Below, one piece after another: positions 1 through 10,992 of a stretch of 64,000 nt of DNA (positions within the stretch are counted from its first letter, which is position 1; each line of letters begins with the position of its first letter). This stretch comes from Delphinus delphis. Its lineage: Eukaryota; Chordata; Mammalia; Artiodactyla; Delphinidae. Under the pieces are notes generated by a model. It was given only the letters and a program-made list of their open reading frames with translations. It searched no databases and had not been told where the DNA came from. Both the position numbers and the translations under genes were made by a program. The stretch covers positions 32,778,431-32,842,430 of the forward strand of contig NC_082696.1 in the NCBI RefSeq assembly GCF_949987515.2, in the 5' to 3' direction.

Positions 1-2267
1 TAAGGTCAATTTTGACTACTTAATATCGTGTATAACAAAATAACATTGCAGAATTAGAGAATGTTAGAACTTCAAAACCCAACCTGTAATTTTATAGATT
101 GGATAACTATATAATAACTAAGGCCTACAGCAATTAAGGTATTGACCAAGGTTACACAGTGAGACAGCAGTACAGCCAAACACTCCCTGGGATAAAAAAA
201 ATTCCACCTCTTGTCTAGAAAAATCTCAAATTCTATCTTTCATCTTTTTCATGCTCATTGGAAAGGTAGCATATTTTGTATGTGCCTCTGTCACTGCCCC
301 GTTTTTCACATCTACAATGTGTGTGCATATATATATTTCACACATATTGGGTTGTGCATATAGGTGCAATATATATACTTACTGGTATATGTACAAATGG
401 ATACATGTGTATGAACGAGTTATGATTTAATAATGAGATGGATTATTTGGTCATTTATTAGATCAAAATATACACATTCAAATAAATATTGCTGTTCAGA
501 GCAGTCACAAAACTATAAAATTATTCCAAGGATATTTCACAGATATTTGCAGTTATTCTTAGGAAATTTGTTTTCTGACCTGTGTGGAATTCATACAATG
601 GCAACTAAGTTGAATGACATTTCAATTTGCAAAGGAGCTTTCATATGTATGATTTCATTTAAATTAATCCTCATGATGATTCTATGGGTATGAAAACCCC
701 AAAGTTCAGCAACTAAGAGCAAATGTCCTGTTCAAGTGGAGAAGCTAGGGAGGATTCACCGAGACCAAACTCCTTTTTTCTTTTCATTGTGCCATGCCAC
801 CTCTCAAGAGATTTATATTCATTGTTTTTTAGTGTACTTCACCTGCCTTGTGAGCCACACTTAATAAAACTTCTCAAATCCTATTTACAAAAGATATACA
901 AAATTACAGTCCTCCCTCGTTATTGGCCAGGAGATTAGTTCCATGAGTCTCTGTCAATGCTTAAGCCCCAGAGTTGGTGCTCTCATATCCGCTGGTATGG
1001 CATTAGTGGATTCAACCAACCATGGATGGAATTTTTGATCTGCAGTTGGTTGGATCTGTGGACTGGAAACCCGTGGAGGGTCCATTGTATATTTACTGAA
1101 AAAAATTCATATATAAGTGGACCCAGGCAGTTCAAATTCATGTTGCTCAAGGGTCAACTGTATTTATAAATAAATCAATAGTTAGATCTATAACTACTTA
1201 TTCCATTAATAATATTATTAACCATATTGACTTTGGTTATTATTATTATGACTACTACCAGGCACTGTGATAAGCGCTTAAGTTCTAGTTCATTTAGCCT
1301 TCATGTGATTCTTGGGCTGTGGGTACGGGAGATATTAAAAATATCTAACTAGTATGTAGTGGCCACCAACCAATCTGACTAAGGGGAAAGAATCCATGCT
1401 GCAGGGCTGGAGCAGGTCCTGGAGGTCCCTCCCAGGCCCAGCTTTTATTTGTTTCACTGTGGAGAGGACTATAGGGTCTGCAGGAGAAGGGGTGAGTGTG
1501 GTGGCAGTTACTCAGGGGCTTGGAGATTTACCAGCTGAAGCTTAAGCAGGTTTACAAGCTGCACAAGGTCTCAGTCTTAGTATATGATGAAGTAGAGATT
1601 CAAATCCAGGTGACTTTTTCAGCAATTCCACCTCTCCCTAGATCATACTCTTCCTATTAAGATTTAATATTTGTAAAATTTAAATTGGTTCCACAAAATG
1701 AAGATCTAGAAAATCTACCAATTCTGAATATAGTCAAAGGAATATACTAGAAAGTAAAAAATGCAGTTTTAAAAATATAATGACTGAGTGACAGCAGCAC
1801 TATTGGAACAATTTATGTCCTTCTGAGAAGCCTGTGTTAAAGGGAACAGTCTGATATTTACTGCCTAAGTTTTGTCATGTTCTATATAAAAACAATCTTT
1901 CAAATCCCAATACAATCTTGTCTCATAATCACTGCAGTTTAAATGTCTCTGTTCAGAAAAGGTGCCAAGAAAACAGATCAGATACAATAAAGGGGCCTTA
2001 AGAAAACATTCTTATCTCCTGACTGTTTCATATTTTTACAAATCTTTTAATTTTTATTAGATATTCCCCTTGAGTTGTGATTCCTACTTCTAGGGAGCAA
2101 TAACATCATCCTCTTCTTACTGCGTCTCATACTGTGAGTGGAAGATCAGATAAAATAGGTTGAGGGTATGCCTGAAAGTAAAACTGACTGTGGTAAAGGT
2201 GGTCCTGGGAGTATTTCCATTTGGCTGGTTGAGTGGGACTTGAGAAGGTTAGTTGGATCCAGCTTAC
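1..2267 (-). other. LAMA2: LAMA2 intron 28, 5' part
   Basis: The intron continues past the window edge. It contains a Tigger-like DNA-transposon remnant (907-1160) and MIR-like sequence around 1230-1330 with a possible continuation near 1545-1625. A dinucleotide-rich TA/CA patch lies at 320-400. Nothing else is recognised. Confidence 0.83.
907..1160. mobile_element. Tigger-like (pogo) DNA transposon remnant
   Basis: The element runs from cagtcctccctcgttattgg to gctcaagggtcaactg, with TA on both sides (905-906 and 1161-1162) as expected of Tc/mariner-type insertions. The internal phrases gatctgcagttggttggatc and ataagtggacccaggcag match the non-autonomous Tigger group. No coding capacity remains. 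Confidence 0.65.
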
Positions 2268-2385
2268 CTCACAGGACAAGCCAGAATAGCCCGGGGGACA
2301 ATCACATCTTTCTATCAAGTGAGCTGGAGGAGTCATTGCTGTGATGCGTCCTGGTTCAGCTACCTCCACTGAGATTTCAGAAATC
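2268..2385 (-). CDS. LAMA2: LAMA2 exon 28 (end of domain IVa, start of IIIa)
   Basis: This 118-nt exon has acceptor gctgttccag and donor gtaagctgg. With AG carried over from exon 27 it reads RISEISVEVAEPGRITAMTP, PAHLIERCDCPPGYSGLSCE, ending in phase 0. It finishes the L4 module and re-enters the LE fold (C-D-C-P-P-G-Y-S-G-L-S-C), the half-module interrupted upstream. It is the last coding sequence in the window; the gene continues beyond position 1 on the minus strand. By length continuity it corresponds to human c.4059-4176. Confidence 0.97.
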
Positions 2386-5300
2386 CTGGAACAGCGAGCA
2401 AATTCTTAGATGGGGGTACCAGTAAATTAAGCTTACCCAGCAAACACTCAATCCTGAAAGAAGGGTCTTCTCAAGGTTTTGTCAACAACCACAAACTTGT
2501 TCTATTGTTTTGAAGCTGCTAAATTCTAGGGGCTCCGTGTGCCACATTTTATTTCAGCATCTTCGCTTCCTCAAAGGGTGAGATTACACATTAGCAAAAT
2601 ATTCACATAAATCATAAAGCGTTTAGGAAATTAGATGTCTGATGTCCTATTGAGAAGTTATTATAAAGAGTTTTCCTCCCACTTTTAAAAATGTGAGTGG
2701 CTTCAGGTAGACATGGCCAATTAGTTAGACATTTTCATTCTTTCAAACAGACAATCCAAGGTCATTCCCTGTTGGAAAATCTCCAGTCGTTACTAGTGAA
2801 ATTGCTTTTAATTTGCAACCAGTCCCAATTTCTTGCTCTTGAATCTCTGAACGTCCTTTCAAGAACATTAGAAAACCATCTAGGAAACGACTGAGCATAA
2901 GCTAGTAATACTGATAACTTTCTGAGGATAAAGAACCTCTCAAATTAGTCTTTTGTTAACTTTATTGAATAAATCCTTCAAGTAACTTAACCCACCCTTC
3001 CTATTGGCGGAAAGGTCCTCATAATTGAAAAAAATTATTCACAATAAAAATGTTGATCCCCTTTGTAATAATTTGAAATTATACATTAAAAAATATACAC
3101 AGTCCATAAACTCACACTATTTCATGACTAACTGGTAACATGAAATGTTCTGCAAATAAACTTTTTTTTTTGCAAATAAACTTTTAAACGAGACAATGAA
3201 TAGTTTTGCTTCACTAAAACACACCTCTAAGAGCTTAAGGAGCTTGAATCATAAACTTTATAACAAGCATAGGTAGGTTTTATTGACACTGAATTATGAA
3301 GGCGCATTCTGACTTGGCTCCCATTGTAATCTACAATCTGAAGACCAGCCAGCCTTTATGAAACACATGTTCAGTTAAAATTCAGATTTCATGCTCCCCT
3401 CATTATAGGACGCACAGCAGTTGTGATCTGTAAATAAACCACTCCCCTCCTACAAGAAAGACTCTGGGTTCTCTGACGGAGTAGGAAGGTAACTCGGTGT
3501 TTGTTGCAAAGTCATCTCTGCTAGTATCTCATGGTATTTTATAACCTGAGGAGTTTCTAGCATCACCTTCCCTTCTCTGGCACGTGCATGCACACAACAG
3601 ACTAGTGAGTATTTAAAAACCAAGTGAAACCTGAATGGTGTTAGCAACAGACATTTCTGCAACACATCATTATTTTTCCTCAGGGAATCAGAGAGGAACT
3701 GTTTTGCTTGAATCAGGGATTTGGCCAAACTCAGGCATCTATTTAAATGAATACTGAAAAACAAAGTCGTTAAGTTCTTCAAATAAATGTAAGACAGGAC
3801 AAAAGCAAAGAAAAAAGAAAATTTCAGCATTGTAATATGTACAAAGTCAGAACCTCAAACCACATGTATAACAAACTCTCTGCTTCTGAGACTATTTAAA
3901 TTTGTAACTGAATAAAGATGCAGCGTTATGTGTTAACTGCTTTGAGAGGAAGACTCAAACATATCTCTGACCTTTGTCAAAATTCCACTGTCTTACAAAA
4001 TCAAGTGCTGATACACTGCTTTATTTGTTTTTATCGTTACTAGATGTTCACTCTAGTTTTTATTGAGCCTAGAAAAAGTGAAGTATTTACTTACTCTAGT
4101 GTTTAAAAAAAGGAACTCCGAAGCCAAAGGATATTATTTAGTGAGATATATGAAATAAAGTGATAAGAGAAAGAGACTTACGGGGAAAAAAAGCAACCTT
4201 ACAGCAAAGAAAGGTGGAATCGGTGTGAGAGAGGCAAAGAAAGCGTAATGAAAAATGCATGACAACACTGTTTCTACCAGATCCACTAACAAAATGTTCT
4301 GCGTATGACCAAACTTTTTTACTGAAGCATAGAACAATTTCAAAATAACATATTTTCACACTCACAAAGTCACCTGCTGTCTTCTAGGACATGCAAACCT
4401 GCTTTGGCTTCTGTCATCTAAGTTACATTTGAAATTCTAAAATAATTAACAATATAACTGACAAGATATTTTGGTATATGTTTTTTTAAATTACTTCATA
4501 ATTGGGATTTGGGATTGACATGTACACACTGCTATTATTTAAAATAGATAACCAACAAGGACCTACTGTAAAAAACAAAACAAAGAATCTCCTGTTAGAA
4601 ATGAGAAATATGAAAAACAAATCAAAACAATATAGACTTAAAAGTAAATTTTGGTCCTTGATTTGGTCCCTACTTTTGGTACAATCAGAAGAGCAATATG
4701 GATCTTCTGCAACAAAGAAAGGATTTTCTGCTACATGTTTAACAGTGTAAACATTTGAAACATGGTATTTTTTTAAGGTATTTTATTTTCTTTTCTTTAT
4801 TTTTAATTTTATTTTTTTAAACATCTTTATTGGAGTATAATTGCTTTACAATGGTGCTTTTCTGCTTTATAACAAAGTGAATCAGCTATACATATACATA
4901 TATCCCCATGTCTCCTCCCTCTTGTATCTCCCTCCCACCCTCCCTATCCCACCCCTCTAGGTGGTCACAGAGCACCGAGCTGATCTCCCTGTGCTATGCA
5001 GCTGCTTCCCACTAGCTATCTATGTTACGTAGTAGTATATATAAGTCCATGGTAGTATATGTTAAGTCCATGCTGGGAAGAAGTGAAACATGGTATTTTG
5101 ATATTCATTGGTTTGTCAATGAGAGGGTTCATAATTTTGTTTTCTTTTGTTGTCCTGCACTGATCTACTATTTTGTTATATAAGATTATTTTTAAACATC
5201 TATTGATTTCATATTCTTATAGACACAACAGAGAAGCTAATATGCCAGAGAAGTTGAGACTATGTGTATGAACTCAACTCAACTTTCTGCCTCCATGGCA

Positions 5301-6340
5301 TACATTTAGCTACATCTGTGCAGTTCCTCATTTTATCTCATTAGATAAGTTTTCCCTTATACTTGAGGCACATGACCTCAAGTATACTCATGTATACTCA
5401 TGATGTTGAAGAATCCTGGCTTCTTCATTGTTTATTTTCTCTTTATTCTATCATTTTAAAATTTATATCTTGCTACTAATTCCTCCCCTTCCCCAGTTCC
5501 ATGGTATATAAACATGCTTACTTCTCTGATTAAACAATCCTCCCTTGACTTTTGACACGACCTCATTCCTCCCTTTTTATGATTTTGTTCATGGAGAACA
5601 ATAGTCTACATTCATAATATTAGGTTCATTGCATCCCATTCATTCCTCAAAACCTTGAGACTATTTCTGCCCCAGAACTTCACTAAAACTGGTATTATGA
5701 ATGTCACCAGTGTGATCCTAGGTGCCAGTTTCAAACAGCCTCCTTTTAATTGTCCTCTTCGGGTCATACGAAAAAACCATACCTACTCCCTTATAGTATT
5801 CTCATCCTTTGGCTTTCATGACATTCATTCTTGTTCTTGTTCCGTGTACTTTCCTATTCAATGTGATTCCCAGTCTTTTCACATCATAAGGCACAGGGAA
5901 AATGGCAATACAGTATGGCACACTGGGGTGAACAGATGAGAATGCATATGGTTGGGAGAGACAGGACCAACTTGGCCCTGCCTGGTTCCCCTGACGGTTG
6001 AAGGAGGATACCTTCTCAGCAATCTTGCAACCTATTTATAGCACAGCAGTGAATTCTCTCTACCCTGTAGGACACCTTCTCCTGAACTTCTGCCTGACAT
6101 CTAAAATTCACCATGTCAGAGATCAATTCAATTTTTCCCCTTAATCTTGCTTCTGATTCTGTTTCCCTTTTGGGGGGAATGGCAGTAATTTCCACCAGAT
6201 GACCTGGACACCATCCTTGACTAGTCTTCTATCATCACACTCCCAAACCAAACTTTTAAATCTTTCTTGTCTGATGTCTTACTCATCTCTCTTATAGACT
6301 CTAGAATAAGAAATTAACTTGGATATTCATTATAGTTTAC
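2386..6340 (-). other. LAMA2: LAMA2 intron 27
   Basis: This 3955-nt intron has one clear element, an L1 tail with target-site duplication at 4772-5083. A short direct repeat (tgcaaataaactttt, two copies) lies at about 3152-3186, and the 10-mer tatactcatg is doubled near 5385-5405. The 126-codon open frame at 3450-3830 has no recognisable domain. Confidence 0.85.
4772..5083 (-). repeat. L1 3' end, 5'-truncated, with target-site duplication
   Basis: Complement of the cetartiodactyl L1 3' UTR (tttattggagtataattgc... aggtggtcacagagcaccg). The 16-bp duplications tgaaacatggtatttt lie at 4756-4771 and 5084-5099, marking a short, clean insertion of about 310 bp. An internal direct repeat (agtatat...taagtccatg) sits near its upstream end. 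Confidence 0.9.
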
Positions 6341-6474
6341 CTGCTTTGTCTCATGATATTTCCATAGGTAGCCTTGATAAGAATATAATGGATATCATAT
6401 AGTACATCCAAGAAGTCTTCACGGGTCACAGTTCTACTGATTCGAGGATCATCACCATAATATTTCCATTTTTT
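6341..6474 (-). CDS. LAMA2: LAMA2 exon 27 (domain IVa, part 3)
   Basis: This 134-nt exon has acceptor ttcttgttaacag and donor gtaaactata, which lacks the usual G at +5. It reads KKWKYYGDDPRISRTVTR, EDFLDVLYDIHYILIKATY, GNIMRQS and ends after two bases of an Arg codon. The REDFL...L.LIKATY motif is characteristic of the C-terminal half of laminin IV type A modules. Length matches human exon 27 (c.3925-4058). The human protein, as remembered, has VH rather than IS in DDPRVHRT and F rather than I in GNFMRQS. Confidence 0.97.
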
Positions 6475-6557
6475 CTGTTAACAAGAAAAGAAACCACTTT
6501 GCCGAAACCGAGTGCAAATCCGTTGGCATCCTGGCACCCAACAAGTCACCACCTTAC
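6475..6557 (-). other. LAMA2: LAMA2 intron 26 (83 nt)
   Basis: This is the shortest intron in the window, from gtaaggtggtg to tttcttttcttgttaacag. It is close to the minimal size of mammalian introns and has a strong pyrimidine tract before the acceptor. Confidence 0.93.
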
Positions 6558-6746
6558 CTCTGTCATTTCAATTTCATGTCTTGTCAACTGGCCAATTAGA
6601 GGAGCAGCCATATGCCTGATGATAATTCTCACATGACTAGGAGTCCCACCTCGAATGATAACTTGTGGGTTATATGTAGAGAAACCTGTCTCTTCCCGAG
6701 CCTCAAAATAGATTGTGTACTTGAGTTTGCCCCCATAGGCCATCAA
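6558..6746 (-). CDS. LAMA2: LAMA2 exon 26 (domain IVa, part 2)
   Basis: This exon is 63 codons, with acceptor gttttatcag and donor gtaaggtg. It reads LMAYGGKLKYTIYFEAREE, TGFSTYNPQVIIRGGTPS, HVRIIIRHMAAPLIGQLTR, HEIEMTE. AYGGKLKY and the following beta-rich run are the L4 core. Phase is 0/0 and the length of 189 matches human exon 26 (c.3736-3924). It lies in a compact cluster: the introns on each side are only 106 and 83 nt, which favours splicing by exon or intron definition across very short introns. Confidence 0.98.
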
Positions 6747-6852
6747 CTGATAAAACAGAATGAGGAATGATGAGTTAGATAAATCTCCAAATAGCATTAT
6801 TCTAAAAACATTTTATTTTGTTCTCATGTGACTTCAAAGTTCTTGTCCTTAC
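6747..6852 (-). other. LAMA2: LAMA2 intron 25 (106 nt)
   Basis: This is a very short intron, from gtaaggacaag to ctgttttatcag. A good branch-point candidate, tctaactcatc, lies about 30 nt before the acceptor, followed by a pyrimidine-rich tract. Confidence 0.93.
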
Positions 6853-7032
6853 CTTCTTTCCTTCAAATTGTTCTGGAAGTTTCCAATAAAAAGGTTCCAA
6901 ATGGAGATCTTGTCTCACCAGATCCATGTGTGCAACAATCTCTGGATGTTGAAAAATGATGCCTCTGGTAGTTGTGTGCTGCAGCGCCTCATCCACCAGG
7001 GGCAGAATGGTCTGCTCAGGCTTCAGAGTCAC
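6853..7032 (-). CDS. LAMA2: LAMA2 exon 25 (domain IVa, part 1)
   Basis: This exon is 60 codons, with acceptor gatcccatgcag and donor gtaaggac. It reads [60 protein letters not shown] in successive stretches. [13 protein letters not shown] is the hallmark of the laminin IV type A (L4) globular module. Length matches human exon 25 (c.3556-3735). The acceptor is unusual in its setting: only about 60 nt of ordinary intron separate it from an L1 insertion, so branch point and polypyrimidine tract must lie in that short stretch (for example around cagcccctgctgtgttttg). Confidence 0.97.
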
Positions 7033-8759
7033 CTGCATGGGATCAAAACACAGCAGGGGCTGAGTTTAAGTCTTTGGAGGCCTCCTTTAAACTTAACCTC
7101 CAAAATTTACAAGCAGCTCATGCAACTCAATATCAGAAAAACAAACAACCCAATCCAAAAATGGGCAGAAGACCTAAAGGGACATTTCTGCAAAGAAGAC
7201 ACACAGCTTGCCAACAAACACATGAAAGAATGCTCAACATCACTAATCATTAGAGAAATGCAAATCAAAACTACAATGAGATACTACCTCACACCAGTCA
7301 GAATGGCCATCATCAAAAAATCTACAAACAATAAATGCTCGAGAGGGTGTGGAGAAAAGGGAACCCTCTTGCACTGTTGCTGGGAATGTAAATTGATACA
7401 GCCACTATGGAGAACAGTATGGAGGTTCCTTAAAAAACTAAAAATAGAATTACCGTACGACCCATCAATCCCACTACTGGGCATATGCCCTGAAAAAACC
7501 ATAATTCAAAAAGAGTCATATACCACAATGTTCACTGAGGCTTTATTTACAATAGGCAGGACATGGAGGCAACCTAGGTGTCCATCGACAGATGAATGGA
7601 TGAAGAAGATGTGGCACATATATACAATGGAATATTACTCAGTCATAGAAAGAAATGAAATTGAGTTATTTGTAGTGACGTGGATGGACCAAGAGTCTGT
7701 CACACAGAGTGAAGTAAGTCAGAAAGAGAAAAACAAATACCATATGCTAACACATATATATGGAATCTAAAAAAAAAAAAGTGGTTCTGAAGAACCTAGG
7801 GGCAGGACAGGAATAAAGACGCAGACGTAGAGAATGGACTTGAGGACACAGGGAAGCTGGGACGAAGTGAGAGCGTGGCATGGACTTATATATACTACCA
7901 AATGTAAAATAGACAGTGGGAAGCAGCCGCATAGCACAGGGAGATACGCTTGGTGCTCTGTGACCACCTAGAGGGGTGGGATAGGGAGGGTGGGAGGGAG
8001 ATACAAGAGGGAGGAGATATGGGGATATATGTATATGTATAGCTGATTTACTTTGTTATAAAGCAGAAACTAACACACCATTGTAAAGCAATTATACTCT
8101 AATAAAGATGTTAAAAAAAAAAGAGTGATAGACTGCATGTCTCTCTGCAGCCCCATCCCCTTCTGATGAAGTGTTCTCATGAGAAACAGAACTCGTGCAC
8201 AATGAACAGGTAGGAGAGGGCATAAACCCTTCTGACTTGTTTGCATAGTGAAATCCACAACATCTGTGAAAACTGGTCTTTTACACTAACAATAAGTAGA
8301 GTTTAAAAGTAGGAAGACTTAAAGGAAAATTAAGGCAAAAATGAACTTTTTTCCGCCCTAAAGAGTGATGATTCTCTAAGCCTGGTTGGACTAAATGCGC
8401 AAGTTCTGGTTCTCATTACTGCATGAACACACATCTACCTTCCCGCTCTGGTGCCCTTGCTCTTCAGAGGGCAGCTTCTTCCCATCCCCAAACATAACAT
8501 TTCCCTTATAATGTTTTCCTTTTTCACTCGGCATCTATTTCCTCGTCCGCAATAAATGAACTCTTTTAAAGGCAGGATAAAAACGATATTTACTCCAACT
8601 GTCTAATGGCACATGGCCCCTCTACCCGTTCTAAACGTGCGCAGGGGAAAACGTTACTTAAATGTTTTGCCATTTCCTCCTACCCCTCAGTGCCTGGCTA
8701 AAAGACACCAGCAGGAACTAACATTATACCATTACATGGCTCAGCAGTTCCTTACTCAC
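7033..8759 (-). other. LAMA2: LAMA2 intron 24
   Basis: This 1727-nt intron is more than half L1 (about 7094-8120). Only about 60 nt of non-L1 intron remains before the exon 25 acceptor. The stretch 8125-8755 shows no recognised element. Confidence 0.88.
7094..8120 (+). repeat. L1, 5'-truncated (ORF2 C-terminus and 3' UTR)
   Basis: The plus strand encodes the last 220 or so residues of L1 ORF2 protein without a stop until 7770, including the cysteine-rich [15 protein letters not shown] region and [13 protein letters not shown]. The L1 3' UTR and an A-run follow, ending near 8120. The copy is antisense to LAMA2 and begins about 62 bp from the exon 25 acceptor. It cannot be active because it lacks the 5' UTR, ORF1 and most of ORF2. 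Confidence 0.93.
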
Positions 8760-8903
8760 CCACGTATGGATCAGTCCTTTTGCTTCAGAGCACTGAGTAG
8801 TGGCGCCGAAGCAATAGCAGCTGCTGCAGCCAAGTGGGTTCTTGGCCTCAAGTCCGAATTTGCCAAGCCGGCACCTGTCACAGCGGACGCCTTCCACATT
8901 CAC
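8760..8903 (-). CDS. LAMA2: LAMA2 exon 24 (internal coding exon)
   Basis: This exon is 48 codons, with acceptor ctttcttcag and donor gtgagtaagg. It reads VNVEGVRCDRCRLGKFGLEA, KNPLGCSSCYCFGATTQC, SEAKGLIHTW. It closes the last LE module of domain IIIb (C-D-R-C, F-G-L-E, GCSSCYC), where the LE fold is interrupted by insertion of domain IVa. Phase is 0/0 and the length of 144 matches human exon 24 (c.3412-3555). The exon is GC-richer than its surroundings and keeps several CpGs. Confidence 0.97.
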
Positions 8904-9611
8904 CTGAAGAAAGATGAGAGATCCCCAGAGTCCATACGGTGACATGGTGAGAGAAATAAACTCAAGAATGAATAACAGGAGCACATTTTAAAGACAATGA
9001 AACAAAAAATAAAAGAATGCTGAATATCAGACTCACATCCCAAATAGCATATGCAGTTAATCTCTTTGTTAGCATGGCATGGGTCTAAAAAAATGCTTTA
9101 TTTATAAATGCATGCATTACTAAGGATATTGTATATTGTTTTTAAAATTTAGGCAGCACATTTCCCATTATTCCACTGTGAGGAATATGAAAGAGTCATG
9201 AGAATTTTGAAAGCAAAATAAAAACATTGATTCCTAGACAGTGGTGTGATGCAAAGCTGTAAAAAACAGGCAATATGTTAAAATATAGATTTATATAATT
9301 ATTATTGAATACTGTATATACACACATATAGCATGTATTAAGTATAATGTATAATCATAATTATAATATGTAATAATGCAGCATCATACTTTGTGCTTTG
9401 TCTAGGACTTTTAATGGCAGAATCTTCCATTTTCCTAAATTCTCAAGACTCTTAACAACCACTCCCTAGATTTCATCTTTCTGTTTCCTCTGACTCTCTT
9501 TGCACAGACTTTTTCTTGTAAAGATACTTCTGATACAGTCTTTACTGCATTTATCCTGGGACTGATTTTCCAGAAATATCTAAGGGAGAAAAAAATCCTT
9601 CTTAACCTTTT

Positions 9612-9973
9612 TTTTTAAAAAATTTATTTTATTTATTTTTGGCTGCGTTGGGTCTTTGTTGCTGCACGTGGGCTTTCTCTAGTTGCAGCGAGTGGGGGCT
9701 ACTCTTCGTTGCAGTGCTTGGGCTTCTCATTGTGGTGGCTTCTCTTGTTGCAGAGCATGGGCTCTAGGCTTGTGGGCTTCAGTAGTTGTGGCTCATGGGC
9801 TCTAGAGCGCAGGCTCAGTAGTTGTGGCTCGTGGGCTCTATAGCACAGGCTCAGCAGTTGTGGCACACGGGTTTAGTTGCTCCGCGGCATGTGGGATCTT
9901 CCCGGACCAGGGCTCGAACCCATGTCCCCTGTGTTGGCAGGCGGATTCTTAACCGTTGCACCACCAGGGAAGC
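9612..9973 (-). repeat. CHR-1-type SINE, sense to LAMA2
   Basis: Reverse-oriented long-form CHR SINE: T-run, ggctgcgttgggtctttgtt, repeated gtagttgtggctc units, and the tRNA-derived head as its complement (ccaccagggaagccc). Near-perfect 15-bp duplications (ccttcttaacctttt / ccttcttaccctttt) flank it. Confidence 0.9.
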
Positions 9974-10365
9974 CCTTCTTACCCTTTTTAATTGGCTGTT
10001 TTCCTATGTCATTTAACAATATTAATGAGGACTGAAATTTGCATATAGTCACTGTTTGTAATGTCACTGCTTATACGTGATGAAGTTTTACTGAACTTTC
10101 ACAGCAGTAAATCTATTTTTCAGTGTACAGTGATTGCGGATTAATTTGAGGAGAAAATTTTTTTTTAAATCAACCTTATCATTTAGCTGTGATTTTTCTC
10201 TGATGATGCTTAAGAGAACTTTTTTTTCTCTCCCACATTATTCTTGTTGAAGCAAAGTGAATATGTAAAGACAAACTGAACTTTACTGTCGAAAATATAT
10301 CATTTATATGAGCTAGAAAAATATGTTGGGTTCTGGTTGAAAATCAGTTCTTAAAAATCAGTGCT

Positions 10366-10556
10366 AGGGCTTCCCTGGTGGCACAGTGGTTGAGAGTCCG
10401 CCTGCTGATGCAGGGGACACAGGTTCATGCCCCGGTCCGGGAAGATCCCACATGCCGCGGAGCGGCTGGGCCCGTGAGCTATGGCCGCTGAGCCTGCGTG
10501 TCCGGAGCCTGTGCTCCACAATGGGAGAGGCCACAACAATGAGAGGCCCGCGTACT

Positions 10557-10582
<26 letters not shown>
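10366..10582 (+). repeat. CHR-2-like SINE (tRNA-derived) with target-site duplication
   Basis: The element starts agggcttccctggtggca, has A-box-like gtggcacagtggttgag and a B-box-like region, a GC-rich body and a long A-tail. Perfect 13-bp direct repeats aaaaatcagtgct flank it (10353-10365 and 10583-10595). It is antisense to LAMA2. A G-to-A-type change on the transcribed strand makes ttttgcag where sister copies have ttttgcgg. Confidence 0.93.
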
Positions 10583-10590
<8 letters not shown>

Positions 10591-10755
10591 GTGCTTATCT
10601 GTATGCTAGAATAAAACTGTGTCTGGCAATGAATTTTCATTTGTCTGTCTGTTTGGCCTAATGATGCAGGAATAAATAACTGAATGAAGTTAAAGCTGAG
10701 CAATGGAAATAGAACTGAGTAAGGTTTTTCCTTACTGAATTTCGGCAGCACTTAC

Positions 10756-10992
10756 CTTACAAGTGCACTGCCCAGTCTTATCAGTACAGGAGCATTTTTT
10801 AGTCTCTAAATCACAGGTTGAGTCATCAGTCCCTGGCAGGAAGCAGTCACAGGGATTGCAGTGAGGGTAGCTCCAGTGGCCTCGATTGCACTCTGTACAT
10901 TTCGCACCAGAGAATTTGGGACGACAGTTGCATTGCCCCGTGTTTATATTGCATTGGAAATCCAAGGATCCCACCGAGCTGCAGTTACAAGG
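10756..10992 (-). CDS. LAMA2: LAMA2 exon 23 (internal coding exon)
   Basis: This exon is 79 whole codons, with acceptor ctccatag and donor gtaagtgctg. It reads PCNCSSVGSLDFQCNINTG, QCNCRPKFSGAKCTECNRG, HWSYPHCNPCDCFLPGTD, then DSTCDLETKKCSCTDKTG and QCTCK. It holds a complete LE module, then most of a second with the extra cysteines typical of alpha-1/alpha-2 (KKCSC...GQCTC). NCS is a possible sequon. Length 237 and phase 0/0 match human exon 23 (c.3175-3411). A CHR SINE with an acceptor-like sequence lies 173 nt downstream in intron 23. Confidence 0.98.

Larger units (their letters stand above)
8904..10755 (-). other. LAMA2: LAMA2 intron 23
   Basis: This 1852-nt intron contains two CHR SINEs in opposite orientations, at 9612-9973 and 10366-10582. 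The second lies 173 nt after the exon 23 donor in the direction of transcription. The stretch 8910-9600 is AT-rich and unassigned. Confidence 0.87.

Noticed and set aside
3450..3830. A 126-codon minus-strand frame in intron 27
   Set aside because: No recognisable domain and hydrophobic AT-derived composition. There are no splice borders compatible with LAMA2.
6868..7770. A 300-codon plus-strand open frame
   Set aside because: Its first part is antisense to exon 25 of LAMA2 and intron. Only the part from about 7094 onward is real coding history, and that is the L1 ORF2 C-terminus.
8613..8942. Plus-strand frame over exon 24
   Set aside because: It is the antisense shadow of LAMA2 exon 24, which has matching splice sites and protein on the minus strand.
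9609..9990. A possible tRNA gene, from A-box/B-box-like sequence
   Set aside because: The sequence is the tRNA-derived head of a CHR SINE, with SINE body, A-tail and target duplications. It is not a functional tRNA cloverleaf.
10386..10661. Plus and minus open frames over the CHR SINEs (also at 11.7, 14.3, 33.7 kb)
   Set aside because: The same GC-rich translated sequence recurs at every SINE copy. It is SINE body, not a gene.
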